Below the pieces are notes generated by a model, which saw only the letters and a list, made by a program, of their open reading frames with translations, did no database searches and was not told the origin of the DNA. From contig NZ_VCQU01000003.1 of assembly GCF_012932915.1 (NCBI RefSeq), positions 558,001 to 622,000 on the forward strand: DNA of 64,000 nucleotides. Direction: 5' to 3'. Source of the DNA: Antrihabitans stalactiti. GTDB taxonomy: Bacteria; Actinomycetota; Actinomycetes; Mycobacteriales; Mycobacteriaceae. Below, piece after piece: positions 9,167 to 17,567 of the stretch; the first letter of the stretch is position 1; each line of letters opens with the position of its first letter. The position numbers were made by a program, and so were the translations under genes.

Positions 9167-10515
9167 CCACCGAACGGCGAACCTGGATCGAAGGCGTACC
9201 AGTTGATCGCGTAGGTTCCGGTCCGGACCTGTGCTGCGACGCGAAGCCCGCGGTCGATATCGGTTGTCCATACCGAGCCGGCAAGTCCGTAGTCGGAATC
9301 GTTCGCGATCTTGATCGCCTCGTCGGTGGAGTCGTACGGGATCACCGACAGGACTGGCCCGAAGATTTCCTCCCGAGCAATGGTCATCGAATTGTCCACG
9401 TCCGCAAAGATTGTCGGCTCGACGAACCAGCCTTTGTCGAGTCCGGCTGGGCGGCCGCCGCCGAGCACGAGGCGAGCACCCTCGGCTTTGCCTTTGGCGA
9501 TGTAGCCCTCGACGCGGTCGCGTTGTTTGGCGGAGATGAGCGGTCCGAGTGCGGTTGCGGGGTCGGTCGGGTCGCCGACCGCCATGTACGACGCGCCCGC
9601 GACCATCGCATCGAGCACCTCGGTGTACCGGCTGCGGGGGGCCAGGATTCGAGTCTGCGCGACGCACGCCTGGCCACTGTTCATGAGTCCGGAAAGCAGC
9701 AGCATCGGCATGGTTGCGGCAATGTCGATGTCTTCCAGAATGATTGCGGCCGACTTGCCGCCGAGTTCCAGTGAACAGCGCTTCAGCTGTTGACCTGCGA
9801 CAGCACCGATCCGACGTCCGACCGCTGTGCTTCCGGTGAACGTGACCTTGTCGACGCCCGGGTGCGAGGTCAGGTATTCGCCGGTATCCGCTCCGCCCGG
9901 CAGCACCGACAGCACGCCGTCCGGCAACCCGGCCTCGGTGAAGATGTCGGCAATCAAGTTGGCGCACAACGGTGTCTCGGGTGCTGGTTTGAGCACGACC
10001 GAACATCCGGCGAGCAAGGCGGGAGCGAGTTTGTTGATCGAGAGGAACAGTGGGACGTTCCACGCGATCACGGCGGCGACGACGCCGACCGGCTCGCGTA
10101 GCACCTGACTCTGTCCGAAAATGCCGTGTCTGGTTTCCTGCCAGGGGAATTCGTCGGCGAGGGCCGAGTAGTAATTCAGCACAGCGACCGCCGGAGTCTG
10201 TTGCATCATCCCGACCATCGTTGGTGGGCCGCCCATTTCGGCAGTGAGCGTCGCGGTCAGGTCCGCGCTGCGCTGCTCGATCAGCGTCACGACCTTGCGC
10301 AGTACCGCGGCTCTTTCGATCGGCGCGGTCCGTGGCCAGGGACCGTTCTCGAACGCATCGCGCGCTGCGGCGACAGCTCGATCGATGTCGGCTGGTCCTG
10401 CGACGGGCGTACTACCCACCTTCTCTTCGGTGGCGGGGGAGAAGACATCGAGCCGCTCGTCTGTTGCTGGAGCGGTCCAGTGGCCGCCGATGAACAGCTT
10501 GTCGTAGTTCGTCAT
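9067..10515 (-). CDS. NAD-dependent aldehyde dehydrogenase, Rv0223c-like
   Basis: 482-residue ALDH superfamily enzyme. Cofactor and catalytic motifs are complete: VIAWNVPLFL (catalytic Asn region), FTGSTAVGRRIG, the general base in CSLELGGKS and the nucleophilic Cys in MNSGQACVAQTR, then EEIFGPVLSVI. ATG 10515 is preceded by GAAGG at a suitable distance. It is the last gene of a three-gene minus-strand operon, 14 bases after the hypothetical protein gene. It sits just before the Rv0224c-type methyltransferase block, so it is the positional counterpart of Rv0223c. The KstR-type operator at the head of the operon points to a sterol or lipid-derived aldehyde; that is inference. Confidence 0.93.
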   Translation of the reverse strand: MTNYDKLFIGGHWTAPATDERLDVFSPATEEKVGSTPVAGPADIDRAVAAARDAFENGPWPRTAPIERAAVLRKVVTLIEQRSADLTATLTAEMGGPPTMVGMMQQTPAVAVLNYYSALADEFPWQETRHGIFGQSQVLREPVGVVAAVIAWNVPLFLSINKLAPALLAGCSVVLKPAPETPLCANLIADIFTEAGLPDGVLSVLPGGADTGEYLTSHPGVDKVTFTGSTAVGRRIGAVAGQQLKRCSLELGGKSAAIILEDIDIAATMPMLLLSGLMNSGQACVAQTRILAPRSRYTEVLDAMVAGASYMAVGDPTDPATALGPLISAKQRDRVEGYIAKGKAEGARLVLGGGRPAGLDKGWFVEPTIFADVDNSMTIAREEIFGPVLSVIPYDSTDEAIKIANDSDYGLAGSVWTTDIDRGLRVAAQVRTGTYAINWYAFDPGSPFGGYKNSGIGRESGPEGLDAFCEQKSVLMPPGWSG

Positions 10516-10529
10516 ATATCCGTGCCCTT

Positions 10530-11636
10530 CTATGGCGCTGGATCGGTGTAGCTGGTGAAGCCGGACGGCGCGTGCGGACCGATCACGCCGACTTCGAAAA
10601 GTCCTGTACCCGAATAGGTGCCGGCTCCATCGGTCAATTCGAAGCGGGCGAGATGGTCGACCGGTGCGAACATGCGCAGTCCGGCATCGATCTCGGCGAC
10701 CTTCTTCCGAAGGTTGTCGACGACGAGTTCGCCCTGCCACATACCATGGCGCCAGTCGGGGTCGAGGCCGTAGCCGGTCCCGATCGCCATGAAGTTCGCG
10801 AGCAGCAGTTCGCACCGCACAGTGATGGGATCACTGTTCGGCAGAGTGAATGTCAGCGTTGCCGCCACGACATCGCGGGTGCCGGAGGCGAATTCGAGAT
10901 TGTGCTCTGGCCGTCCCAGCCACTCGGGTTCCGCGTTCGGCCGAATGCGGACCGCCTCTTCGACGATGCGCCGACCGACTTCGTCTTCCTGGATGAACGT
11001 GAACACCGAGAAGTCGTCGAATGCCATCACGCTGTAGATCCAGAAGAAGTTCTGCGGCTCGGTGGCCCGTCGTCCAGCGGGCTCGGGCTCGCCGACCGGT
11101 CGCACGCCCCAGGATCGGTCGCGGTTGCCTCGCCACGTCTCGGGTGTGACGTCGTGCCGCTGGCCGTCGACGGTCAACTCGCCTGTCCACCTGCCGGTTT
11201 GCACGAATCTGCAGGTGTCGAAAATGACTCGCTCCAGCTGACGGCGATAATGCCGTGCTTCCTGGTACGCGGGCACAGTCGCGTCGAAAGTGAGGTCGAA
11301 GGACACCGCTGCCGCCGACGGTTCCAGCACGACGCGCAACCGTTGCAGGCCTTCGAGCACTTCGATTCGGAGCGGTCCGACCGTGGTGTCAGCTCGGTCT
11401 TCGAGGGCTTTCGACGCGCGAAACACGATGTGGTCGTCGCCGGAACGCACGACCGCAAACCCGTCCGTCACACCGAGATTGGGGTACTGACCGAGCCCGA
11501 TGATCAAGAACAGCTCGCCGGTGAGGGGATAGCAGTTGAAGTAGTAGCGGTCGTAGAAGTTGCGGTCCGACGTTGCGACCTGCCGAACCGGTTGCGCTAC
11601 TTGATGAATGGGATAATCGTCCATCGGCGAAAGCAT
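10530..11636 (-). CDS. Hypothetical protein, middle gene of the putative KstR operon
   Basis: 368 residues, rich in beta strands and aromatic residues, with repeated blocks such as NFYDRYYFNCYPLTGE, ETWRGNRDRSWGVRPVGEPE and NFFWIYSVMAFDDFSVFTFIQED. The pattern of two beta-rich halves resembles lipocalin/AttH-like or tocopherol-cyclase-like lipid-binding folds, but I cannot name the family with certainty. No signal peptide. ATG 11636 overlaps the upstream phosphotransferase stop (TGATG), and the aldehyde dehydrogenase follows 14 bases downstream. The operon context suggests it binds or modifies a hydrophobic metabolite. Confidence 0.8.
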   Translation of the reverse strand: MLSPMDDYPIHQVAQPVRQVATSDRNFYDRYYFNCYPLTGELFLIIGLGQYPNLGVTDGFAVVRSGDDHIVFRASKALEDRADTTVGPLRIEVLEGLQRLRVVLEPSAAAVSFDLTFDATVPAYQEARHYRRQLERVIFDTCRFVQTGRWTGELTVDGQRHDVTPETWRGNRDRSWGVRPVGEPEPAGRRATEPQNFFWIYSVMAFDDFSVFTFIQEDEVGRRIVEEAVRIRPNAEPEWLGRPEHNLEFASGTRDVVAATLTFTLPNSDPITVRCELLLANFMAIGTGYGLDPDWRHGMWQGELVVDNLRKKVAEIDAGLRMFAPVDHLARFELTDGAGTYSGTGLFEVGVIGPHAPSGFTSYTDPAP

Positions 11637-12760
11637 CAAGCGATCCTGTCCCAGTAGGTTCCGTCGAGCATCTCGGCCAACGTGGTGTGGTGGAGAATCA
11701 TGTCGTCCGGATTGGCGGGTGCCGTCGCCTGGCCGAAATGAATTGCCCTGCTTTGCACGCGAAACATCACGATGGCGTGGCGGACTGCCGCGTAGAAGAT
11801 GAAGTAGTTCAGGTTGGTCGGGTCGTGACCTGATTTGTCTCGGTAGGTCGTGGCGACGTCGTCGCGCCGGAGGAAGTCGGGCAGACCGGGCAACCCTGCC
11901 ATTCTCGTCAGGTCCTCGAAGAACCTGTGTAAGAAAATCATCCAGCCGATGTCGAGTTCACGCGGTCCGATCGTGGCCATTTCCCAGTCCAGTACTGCCA
12001 CCGGCTCGAAATCGCGATACATGATGTTGCCGATTCGGGCATCGCCCCAACAGAACACTGCGGGCGAGGCATCCGTCGGAACAGTCGCTTCCAGTTCGTC
12101 CAGGCATCGGTCCAGCAGGGGCGATCGAGGGCTGTCGCCGACAACCCATTCGTAGTACGTCCGCTGACTCGCGATGTGAGCGCGCAGGGCCGCCCCGGCA
12201 TCGCTCGCTGTTCCGAGAAACGCAAAGTCGTCCAGTGGGATCGCGTGCAGCGCTGCCAGCACGCCGACGGATGCGACCTGCATGCGCTCACGCTGGGCCT
12301 GCGTCGCTTCGGTCACCCACGAGCCGAAGTTGTACGGCATCACGTCGGGCGGCACGTCGCCGTCGACTCGCTCCATCACGAAAAACGGCGCACCCAGCGC
12401 GTTGGAACCTTGCTCCGACCACAACACCGGCGGCACCGGAACATGCCCCCGGACCGCGCGCATGATCAGGTACTGCGAATGAAGGTCGTAGCTGGGGAAC
12501 ACCGGCATCGTCGTCGCTCCGGGCGCGACGCGCGCAACGAGCTGGTGGCTGGCGCGGTCGGCGCCTTCGGTCCACATCGCGTCGAAGAGGATCGTCTCGC
12601 TCGACATTCCATTGGCCGACGGCAGGACGACGTGGTCGACGACGGGGTCGGACCCCTCGGGCAACACTGTGACGAGCCAGCTCCCGAGTTCCTCTCGAAG
12701 CAGCCCGGTATCGCGCACTGAGCTGGTCGGTCGGGCGACTTCTGCATGGCCGGCGTCCAT
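11636..12760 (-). CDS. Phosphotransferase family protein (APH/ACAD10-like kinase fold)
   Basis: About 374 residues of the aminoglycoside-phosphotransferase-like kinase family. The catalytic loop is FCWGDARIGNIMY (Asp and Asn of the HxDxxxxN type, with Trp-Gly in place of His) and the metal-binding segment is VLDWEMATIG. In actinobacteria such proteins often accompany acyl-CoA dehydrogenases and sterol degradation genes. ATG 12760 is used; an in-frame GTG three codons upstream (12769) is an alternative. It is the first gene of the minus-strand operon and lies 20 bases downstream of a perfect KstR-type motif. The phosphorylated substrate is unknown; antibiotic resistance is not implied. Confidence 0.87.
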   Translation of the reverse strand: MDAGHAEVARPTSSVRDTGLLREELGSWLVTVLPEGSDPVVDHVVLPSANGMSSETILFDAMWTEGADRASHQLVARVAPGATTMPVFPSYDLHSQYLIMRAVRGHVPVPPVLWSEQGSNALGAPFFVMERVDGDVPPDVMPYNFGSWVTEATQAQRERMQVASVGVLAALHAIPLDDFAFLGTASDAGAALRAHIASQRTYYEWVVGDSPRSPLLDRCLDELEATVPTDASPAVFCWGDARIGNIMYRDFEPVAVLDWEMATIGPRELDIGWMIFLHRFFEDLTRMAGLPGLPDFLRRDDVATTYRDKSGHDPTNLNYFIFYAAVRHAIVMFRVQSRAIHFGQATAPANPDDMILHHTTLAEMLDGTYWDRIA

Positions 12761-12779
12761 AGTGGACACGCTACATAAC

Positions 12780-12793
12780 TAGAACACGTTTCA
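12780..12793. promoter_or_regulatory. KstR-type operator
   Basis: TAGAACACGTTTCA matches the 14-bp consensus TNNAACNNGTTNNA for KstR, the TetR repressor of cholesterol catabolism genes in mycobacteria and rhodococci, at every fixed position. It lies 10-20 bases upstream of the phosphotransferase gene, where it would cover the promoter of the three-gene operon. The match is direct; binding is inferred. Confidence 0.6.
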
Positions 12794-12817
12794 CTATGGG
12801 TCCGCGTGGAGTAGTAC

Positions 12818-13696
12818 TCACTCGAGGGTCAGGGCGCCTGCGCCCGTCAAAGTCCCGAGGCCGCCGAGTTCGGCCGGGACAACCCGCAGATTCGTGAGGA
12901 ACGACAGTTTGGCGTGCCGGGAAATGGACTCCTGCAAGGGATCCCAGAGCAACGGGCCGGAGAGGGCGAATCCGCCGCCCACCACGACGAGGTCGACGTC
13001 GAGCAATGCCGCAGCCGAGGCGATCGCCTGCCCGACAGCTGTCCCGGACCGGTGCAGGGCCGCGACCGCGATCGTATCGCCTGCGGCTGCCGCCTTCGAC
13101 AGTTCGACGCCGGTTGTTCCCGGCCACCCTTGGGAACGTGCCCACCGCACGGACGACGGTCCGCTCGCGACGGCCTCGACACAGCCGATCGCACCGCACG
13201 CGCACACGATCTCGGAGTCGACGACGACATGCCCGATGTGTCCGGCGTTTCCTGTCCGTCCGACGGCCATTTTGCCGTCGAGAACCACACCGCCCCCGAT
13301 GCCGGTCGAGACGACCATGCCGAGCAGGTTCGGCACCCCACGACCGGCGCCATACAGGTGCTCACCCCATGCAGCGGCGGCGCCGTCCATCGCGAAACGT
13401 ATTCGGGCGGAGGGGAACAGGGCCTGCACTGCGTCGACGATCCCGAACCCGGCGCACAACTCCGGGATGTTGAGGGGCGACGCGGTGCCTGCGACGATGT
13501 CGACCGGACCTGCGGACGCAATGCCGACCCGTGTGACGGTTTCGCCCGCCGCGACCTTCGTCAGCAGCGCCGAGCAAGTGTCCCAGAATCGGGTGGGCGG
13601 AGTGGGCGTCTGCTCGACGCCTTCGAGCGTTCCGTTGTCACCGACTCGCGCGGCTGCGAGCTTGGTTCCGCCGATGTCCAGAGCGAGATTGACCAT
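12818..13696 (-). CDS. ROK family sugar kinase
   Basis: 292 residues. The N-terminal phosphate-binding motif LALDIGGTKLAAA and the later VSTGIGGGVVLDGK segment are typical of ROK kinases. The zinc-binding ROK signature is present: GHIGHVVVDSEIVCACGAIGCVEAVASG, with a CxCGxxGCxE core. The catalytic Asp is in FAMDGAAAAWGE. It probably phosphorylates glucose or a related hexose, ATP- or polyphosphate-dependent; the exact sugar cannot be read. There is no fused DNA-binding domain, so it is an enzyme and not a NagC-type repressor. It stands between the KstR-type operator region and the first 40-nt palindrome. Confidence 0.9.
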   Translation of the reverse strand: MVNLALDIGGTKLAAARVGDNGTLEGVEQTPTPPTRFWDTCSALLTKVAAGETVTRVGIASAGPVDIVAGTASPLNIPELCAGFGIVDAVQALFPSARIRFAMDGAAAAWGEHLYGAGRGVPNLLGMVVSTGIGGGVVLDGKMAVGRTGNAGHIGHVVVDSEIVCACGAIGCVEAVASGPSSVRWARSQGWPGTTGVELSKAAAAGDTIAVAALHRSGTAVGQAIASAAALLDVDLVVVGGGFALSGPLLWDPLQESISRHAKLSFLTNLRVVPAELGGLGTLTGAGALTLE

Positions 13697-13741
13697 CTGT
13701 CTACTATGCGCGGGTTTGCCTGTCAGTGGACGACCTGACTG

Positions 13742-13781
13742 TGCGCGAGTTTTACCTCTCTAGGGGCCGAACTCGCGCACG
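13742..13781. repeat. 40-nt palindromic repeat, copy A
   Basis: Perfect 11-nt arms GTGCGCGAGTT and AACTCGCGCAC enclose an 18-nt loop. The loop sequence ends GGGGCCG, and the repeat is followed by CGGGG. A second copy of the same length and layout lies at 17509-17548. It overlaps the 3' end of the methyltransferase gene and could act as a terminator hairpin. Confidence 0.8.
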
Positions 13782-14533
13782 GGGGGCGAGGCCACAATGA
13801 CGAGATTGCTCGTGAGGAGCTCGCGCAACCACGGCACGCGCACCACCCACCACGCCCAGCGAGGGTGGTAGCGCGGGAAAGTCGCCAACAGCTCGCCATC
13901 GGAAAGGCCTTTGGCCCAGCGCAATCCGTCGGACGCGCGAACGGCGAACAACGATTCGCCGAAGCGATTCTTGGGCTCTTTACCGTGCTTGCGCACATAT
14001 CGCCGGGCCGCGCGCTCGCCGCCGAGGTAATGCCACGGACCGGTTTCGTGACCGCCGAACGGCCCGAGCCAGACCGTGTACGACAGCACCATCAGTCCGC
14101 CTGGTTTGGTGACCCGGAGCATCTCGTCGGCCATCACCCATGGCTCGCGGACGTGCTCGGCGACGTTCGACGAGAAGCAGATGTCGACCGAGCCGTCGCG
14201 GAACGGCAACGACATCCCCGACCCACGGACCGCGCCGTGCACGGACAGTCCGGCCGCGTGCATCTCCGAGGGGTCCGGCTCGACCGGGATGTAGCGGGCG
14301 CCTGCACGCGCGAAGCGCTCTGCGAAATAGCCGGGACCGCCGCCGACATCGAGGACCGCTGCTCCGTCGAGGGTCTTGCCGGTGGTGCCGAGGTAAAGGT
14401 CGCCGATCAGGTCGACCGAGTCGCCTGCGAGTGCGCCGTAGAAGTGCTGGGGGTCGGTTTGCTCGTGTTTGAAGTCGCTCAGCAGGCGAGTAGAACGTTT
14501 CAACGTGGCGCGTCGGGCGAACCCAGCTGTCAC
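13760..14533 (-). CDS. Class I SAM methyltransferase, Rv0224c-like
   Basis: 257 residues from GTG 14533, close to the length I recall for Rv0224c; the frame stays open further upstream but the extra residues look non-coding. The SAM motif is VLDVGGGPGYFAERFA, followed by the acidic PVEPDPSEM and the motif DICFSSNVAEHV before the conserved MLRVTKPGGLMVLSYT. The segment FARRATLKRSTRLLSDF and EQTDPQHFYGALA resembles the mycobacterial protein closely. It is divergent from the glycosyltransferase gene; both belong to an envelope-related block. The acceptor is unknown, possibly a glycan or glycolipid. Confidence 0.88.
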   Translation of the reverse strand: MTAGFARRATLKRSTRLLSDFKHEQTDPQHFYGALAGDSVDLIGDLYLGTTGKTLDGAAVLDVGGGPGYFAERFARAGARYIPVEPDPSEMHAAGLSVHGAVRGSGMSLPFRDGSVDICFSSNVAEHVREPWVMADEMLRVTKPGGLMVLSYTVWLGPFGGHETGPWHYLGGERAARRYVRKHGKEPKNRFGESLFAVRASDGLRWAKGLSDGELLATFPRYHPRWAWWVVRVPWLRELLTSNLVIVASPPVREFGP

Positions 14534-14663
14534 CGAGCGGCGGCGGGGGTCGGCGAACAACACGGAACGCAACAATAGCGTTCTCGCCGTGTGGCGCGAT
14601 CGGTGCAGGGTGCAACCGTTAGTCTGGTGCACCAACACGCCGAAACCTAGGGAGAGTCGTCAC

Positions 14664-15866
14664 GTGCGCGAGGTTCTGCTGCTCTGCTGGCGCGACACGC
14701 GCCATCCTCAGGGGGGCGGCAGCGAGCGTTACCTCGAGCAGGTCGGCGCCGAACTCGCAGCCAGCGGAATCAAGGTGACACTGCGGACCGCGCATTACCC
14801 AGGTGCTGCCAAGGACGAACTCAGCGCCGGCATCCGGATCAGCCGCGGCGGCGGACGTTTCAGTGTGTATCCACGAGCCTTGGCCGCGATCGCACTCGGA
14901 CGCGTTGGCGTCGGACCGCTCAAGGGCATCCGACCGGACGCCGTCATCGATACGCAGAACGGCATTCCGTTCTTCGCGAGGTCCGTGGTGGGGGCGCCGG
15001 TGACGGTCCTGGTGCATCACTGTCATCGCGAGCAATGGCCGGTCGCAGGAAAACTGACCGGACGGATCGGCTGGTGGGTCGAATCGCGACTCTCACCGCG
15101 GGCGCACCGGCGCAATCAGTACTTGACGGTCTCATTGCCGTCCGCTGAAGAGTTGTCCGGGCTCGGCGTGGCGCGCGAGCGCATCGCCGTCGTGCGAAAC
15201 GGTGCAGAACCGATTCCGCACGGCGTGTCAGCCGGCTCGCCCAGCACACGGACCAGCCACCCCAGCATCGTCGTCCTTTCGCGGCTTGTGCCGCACAAGC
15301 AGATCGAAGATGCGCTCGCGGTCGTGGCGGAACTGCGTGACCAGATTCCTGGCCTGCACCTCGACGTTGTCGGCGGTGGCTGGTGGGACGAGAAACTCCG
15401 CGAGCGCGTCGCCGACCTCGGCATCGATTCCGCGGTGACGTTCCACGGTCACGTACCGGAGCAGCGCAAGCATGAATTGCTTGCCCGCGCATGGGTTCAC
15501 GTCCTCCCGTCGCGCAAGGAAGGCTGGGGGCTGGCGGTCATCGAAGCGGCGCAGCACGGCGTTCCGACGGTCGGCTACCGCAGCTCACGCGGCCTGACCG
15601 ACTCGATCATCGATGGCGTAACCGGTCTGCTGGTCGACGGTCCCGGCGAGTTGACCGCGGCAGTCGAAAGCTTGCTCCGTGACGACGATGCGCGCCTGGA
15701 ACTGGGCGAAAAGGCGCGCGTGCGGGCACGGGAGTTCTCCTGGGAGCAATGTGCGAGCGGCGTCTTCGATGTGTTGGCCGCTTCGGTGCGCGGCGAGCGA
15801 GTATCAGGCCTGATCGGCAGTAGCTCGTCGGCGGCGGACTACGAGCCCGAGCAAGCCACCGGCTAG
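14664..15866 (+). CDS. GT4-type glycosyltransferase, Rv0225-like
   Basis: 400 residues with a two-Rossmann GT-B architecture. The N-terminal half has the glycine-rich acceptor loop HPQGGGSERYLEQVG. The C-terminal half has IVVLSRLVPHKQIEDAL and the GT4 donor-binding E-x7-E motif EGWGLAVIEAAQHGVPTV. GT4 enzymes are retaining transferases using nucleotide sugars, often GDP-mannose in this order; donor and acceptor are not known here. GTG 14664 has GGAGAG 7 bases upstream. The last 63 bases overlap the convergent membrane-protein gene. Confidence 0.92.
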   Translation: MREVLLLCWRDTRHPQGGGSERYLEQVGAELAASGIKVTLRTAHYPGAAKDELSAGIRISRGGGRFSVYPRALAAIALGRVGVGPLKGIRPDAVIDTQNGIPFFARSVVGAPVTVLVHHCHREQWPVAGKLTGRIGWWVESRLSPRAHRRNQYLTVSLPSAEELSGLGVARERIAVVRNGAEPIPHGVSAGSPSTRTSHPSIVVLSRLVPHKQIEDALAVVAELRDQIPGLHLDVVGGGWWDEKLRERVADLGIDSAVTFHGHVPEQRKHELLARAWVHVLPSRKEGWGLAVIEAAQHGVPTVGYRSSRGLTDSIIDGVTGLLVDGPGELTAAVESLLRDDDARLELGEKARVRAREFSWEQCASGVFDVLAASVRGERVSGLIGSSSSAADYEPEQATG

Positions 15867-17471
15867 CAGCATCGCCCAGAGCACGTGCGCGGCGATGGCC
15901 AGTGCACGGGGTTTTGCAGATGCGGCGACGTCACCAGGAACCTTGTACAGAGTCAGTTCGGCGTCGTCGTAGGTGAGCTCGAGCTGAGCGAGTGTCTTTC
16001 CTGCCGAGCCGAGCGGTCCGGGAGTGGTGTGTTCGACGAGAACCCAGGCGACCCCGAGCTCGGCGAGGTCGCTGGGCGGTCCGCCGTCGAGGAGCGTCTT
16101 TTCGACGCGAGCCGCCCGATCCCCTTCTCCCTTGACCACTCCGCCCGCGACGATGAGTTCGCCGGTCTGTAGGACGTCGCTGCGCAGCATCCGGGGCGCA
16201 GGGTCGAGCACCAGCGCTTTGCCGGTGTAGGGAAACGAGCGGAACATCCCGCCGGGCAGGACCGCGACGTCACCCTCGCCGACTTCGGCGGCGACTCGCT
16301 CCCACGATGGTGGGTAATGCACGGGCTTCAAGGCGCCTGCGACGCCCCACACCAGGTCTGGGGTGGCGATCAGTACCAGCCCAGCCGCCACGACACTCGT
16401 GAGTCTTTTAGGAGTCCATAGGCTCCTAAAAGACTCACGAGCAGCTGAGGCGCCTGCGAGGGCATAGAGCGGCATCGCGAGCGCGACCCACTTCTGAGTG
16501 TCACGGAACAGTCCCGAGCCGGGGACGTGGACGACGACCCACTCGCCGGCGTCGATGCCCCACGACGTCGCGGCGACGGCGCCGAAGGCGATCGCGACCA
16601 CGGCAAGCAGTGCGAGTGCGTAGATCACGCGGTCCCTGCGCTTCAGTAGACCTGGCAGCCCGGCTGCGACCACGACCAGCAACAGCACGGTGCCGACGAG
16701 GGCGTACACGCTCGTCCGCGACGTGGGAACGGCGTTCGCGTTCCAGATCCCGCCCAGACCGGCGAGGCTGCCCGTCGTACCCAACCAAGGCTCCGCGCGG
16801 GCAGCGAAGGCTGCGACACCGGCCGGATCCGACGAACTTCCGCCTTCCGACATTGCCGCCGCGATGAGCCACGGCGCGGACGCAGCGACGGCAAGTAGGC
16901 CGACGCCGATCAGGTGCCGACCCCGCACGACCGCTACCGCTGTCAGCACAGCCAGGACCGCGCCGGTCGGCGTCAACCCCGCGACCGCGAAGCAGACAGC
17001 AAGCCCAGGCCACGAGCCCTTCAGCGCGGCGTGCACGACCCAGGGCAGGGCGGCGTACCCGGCGAGCAAACTCCAGTGGCCTTGCAGGAGCCGTTCGGCG
17101 ACAAAAGGATTCCAGATCGCGATCGTCGCGGCCACGACTTGCGGACCGGTCGACGCGTCGAGCAACGACTTCGCGAGGACCGCTGCTCCCCAACCGGCCA
17201 GCCACAGCGATGCGAAAAGGATCGCCTTCACTACCAGTCCGCCGTCGAGAACGGTCGAGGCGACGGCGACGATCGCATCCTGCGGGACAGCACGCGGCGC
17301 CGCGTCGCCGAGGCCGAGCGCGGAATCCGTCAGGAACGAACGAGGCGTGCTCACCGCATCGTGGTAGAGCAGGTACCCGGGCCGGAAGAGCGGCCCGAAA
17401 ACGATGGCGGCCAGACCGAAGCTGTAGAAAGCGGGGATCGCTCGAATCGCGATCGCACGCAGGTCCGGCAT
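15804..17471 (-). CDS. Polytopic membrane protein, Rv0226c-like
   Basis: 555 residues with about ten predicted membrane segments, beginning AIPAFYSFGLAAIVFGPLF and including WLAGWGAAVLA, LAVCFAVAGLTP, SVYALVGTVLLLVVVAAGL and ALALLAVVAIAFGAVAAT. A long extracytoplasmic segment (about residues 385-515) precedes a final membrane helix (AAHVLWAMLLAGGLLGLVV) and a basic tail. The layout resembles GT-C-like or O-antigen-type membrane proteins and it follows Rv0224c/0225-type genes, so a role in envelope glycan assembly is likely. A 46-nt palindrome lies inside the gene at 16396-16441. Confidence 0.86.
   Translation of the reverse strand: MPDLRAIAIRAIPAFYSFGLAAIVFGPLFRPGYLLYHDAVSTPRSFLTDSALGLGDAAPRAVPQDAIVAVASTVLDGGLVVKAILFASLWLAGWGAAVLAKSLLDASTGPQVVAATIAIWNPFVAERLLQGHWSLLAGYAALPWVVHAALKGSWPGLAVCFAVAGLTPTGAVLAVLTAVAVVRGRHLIGVGLLAVAASAPWLIAAAMSEGGSSSDPAGVAAFAARAEPWLGTTGSLAGLGGIWNANAVPTSRTSVYALVGTVLLLVVVAAGLPGLLKRRDRVIYALALLAVVAIAFGAVAATSWGIDAGEWVVVHVPGSGLFRDTQKWVALAMPLYALAGASAARESFRSLWTPKRLTSVVAAGLVLIATPDLVWGVAGALKPVHYPPSWERVAAEVGEGDVAVLPGGMFRSFPYTGKALVLDPAPRMLRSDVLQTGELIVAGGVVKGEGDRAARVEKTLLDGGPPSDLAELGVAWVLVEHTTPGPLGSAGKTLAQLELTYDDAELTLYKVPGDVAASAKPRALAIAAHVLWAMLLAGGLLGLVVRRRRATADQA
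16396..16441. repeat. 46-nt perfect inverted repeat inside the Rv0226c-like gene
   Basis: Two perfect 19-nt arms (CTCGTGAGTCTTTTAGGAG and its complement) flank an 8-nt loop. It encodes the ESFRSLWTPKRLTSV part of the protein without breaking the frame. Its outer 11 bases, CTCGTGAGTCT, are shared with the repeat at 32925-32982. Confidence 0.9.
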
Positions 17472-17508
17472 GGGCCAACAGTACTTGGCCGCTTGACCAG
17501 CAATAACT

Positions 17509-17548
17509 GTGCGTGAGTTTAGCCCCTCAGGGGGCCGAACTCACGCAC
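17509..17548. repeat. 40-nt palindromic repeat, copy B
   Basis: Arms GTGCGTGAGTT and AACTCACGCAC are 11 nt and perfect, and the loop contains a nested hairpin GCCCC-TCAG-GGGGC. It has the same length as copy A (13742-13781), the same GGGGCCG at the end of the loop and the same CGGGG after the right arm. It lies between the starts of the divergent Rv0226c-like and HD/LuxR genes. Confidence 0.85.
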
Positions 17549-17567
17549 GGGGAATATCGTTCGATAG

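Noticed and set aside
11636-12760. Aminoglycoside resistance phosphotransferase
   Set aside because: The kinase fold is shared, but the HxD variant and operon context match catabolic phosphotransferases, not resistance enzymes.
12810-12822. GAGTA-g-TACTC dyad as another copy of the TACT/AGTA operator
   Set aside because: The arms are in a different arrangement and it lies downstream of the ROK kinase gene rather than at a promoter.
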